Assembly: GCA_900318065.1 (NCBI GenBank)
Contig: ONIY01000005.1
Coordinates: forward strand, 34,990-98,989
Direction of reading: 5' to 3'
DNA: 64,000 nt
DNA from: an uncultured Prevotellaceae bacterium
GTDB taxonomy: Bacteria; Bacteroidota; Bacteroidia; Bacteroidales; Muribaculaceae
Position numbers and translations under genes: made by a program. The number at the start of each line of letters is the position of its first letter. Position 1 is the first letter of the stretch. The notes below the pieces were generated by a model, which had not been told where the DNA came from, did no database searches, and saw only the letters and a list, made by a program, of their open reading frames with translations. Below, piece after piece: positions 63,609 through 64,000 of the stretch.

Positions 63609-64000
63609 ATGGGCATAGATACTAGAACTATCGACATCAAACTTCCCACACGATGGGAAGATTTGACTCAAAAGCAACTGCGCTATTTGTTCACCCTCAT
63701 AGCGCAGGGGTATTCCATTGATGAAGTCAAGGCATTCTGCCTTTTCCGATGGAACAAGATCACTATCCTTCATCGCTATGGCGAGAAGGGATATATGTGC
63801 AAGAAAGGCAAGCAGCGGTTCGTGATCACTGCGCTACAAGTGGCGCAGGCAGTCGCTGCGCTCGACTGGCTCAGAACGCTGCCGTCATATCCCATACGTC
63901 TGCAACGGATAGGCAGACTCCATGCCATACCAGCAGACTTCCAGGGAGTGCCGTTTGAGACATTCATCGTGTGCGATAACCTCTATCAAGGTTATATCTC
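63609..64000 (+). CDS. Conserved-type protein of unknown function (3' end outside window)
   Basis: The frame is open from ATG 63609 to the window edge (at least 130 residues): MGIDTRTIDIKLPTRWEDLT, QLRYLFTLIAQGYSIDEVKA, FCLFRWNKITILHRYGEKGY and a later PADFQGVPFETFIVCDNLYQGY. It is soluble, has no signal peptide and shows no catalytic motif. The E-D-L-x-x-x-Q-L/F opening with an F-C-L-F helix is reminiscent of Bacteroidales accessory-region proteins of unknown role. I recognise no family name. It has its own promoter-like box. Confidence 0.7.
   Translation, partial: MGIDTRTIDIKLPTRWEDLTQKQLRYLFTLIAQGYSIDEVKAFCLFRWNKITILHRYGEKGYMCKKGKQRFVITALQVAQAVAALDWLRTLPSYPIRLQRIGRLHAIPADFQGVPFETFIVCDNLYQGYI

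Overview
The window reads as a chromosomal segment of a Bacteroidales bacterium (phylum Bacteroidota), probably a gut commensal. The evidence is: many promoters with the phylum-specific -7 element TAnnTTTG; A/T-rich leaders that mostly lack a Shine-Dalgarno sequence; families typical of the phylum (DUF4827 lipoprotein, NspC, HsdR_N-domain protein, MoxR/DUF58 locus); and capsule genes of Bacteroides type. No rRNA, standard tRNA, CRISPR array or insertion sequence was found.

Layout. 1-4.5 kb: the end of an unidentified gene, a PhnP-like metallo-hydrolase, and two tandem MFS transporters on the minus strand. 4.7-6.65 kb: groES-groEL, where groEL is broken by a perfect 13-bp tandem duplication (probably a sequence error or a very recent mutation). 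7.2-28.1 kb: a surface polysaccharide locus. It holds Wza/Wzc export, UDP-ManNAc dehydrogenase, two EpsG/Wzy-like membrane proteins, several glycosyltransferases, an AAC(3)-fold acetyltransferase, a deacetylase, a WecG-type transferase, a hexapeptide acetyltransferase and two Wzx flippases. It also holds a decoration module: a cytidylyltransferase fused to a CobD/HisC-like PLP enzyme, an ornithine-cyclodeaminase homologue and LicD. 28.2-34 kb: a minus-strand run of hsdR_N-like gene, pcrA/uvrD, nspC, umuD and umuC. 34-48.8 kb: mostly housekeeping (holA, topB, mazG, dsbD, DHH phosphoesterase, glmM, a GH13 amylase, nitroreductase, hisS, a Crp/Fnr regulator). 48.8-55.7 kb: a MoxR locus (RDD, SpoIIM-like, membrane protein, DUF4129, DUF4350, MoxR, DUF58). 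55.8-59.9 kb: wecB, galE, lepA. 60-62.3 kb: a Ro60/TROVE protein preceded by an array of structured RNAs read here as Y RNAs, one with a tRNA-like domain. 62.3-64 kb: accessory DNA with a RhuM-like membrane protein, a short coding fragment and the start of an unidentified gene.

How it fits together. WecB (55.8 kb), WecC (10.5 kb) and the WecG-family transferase (19.3 kb) together give a route from UDP-GlcNAc to a ManNAc/ManNAcA-containing glycan. The LicC/CobD-like fusion with LicD suggests that the glycan also carries a phospho-amino-alcohol group, which would make it zwitterionic. The two best leads are the Ro60/Y-RNA array and the capsule decoration module.
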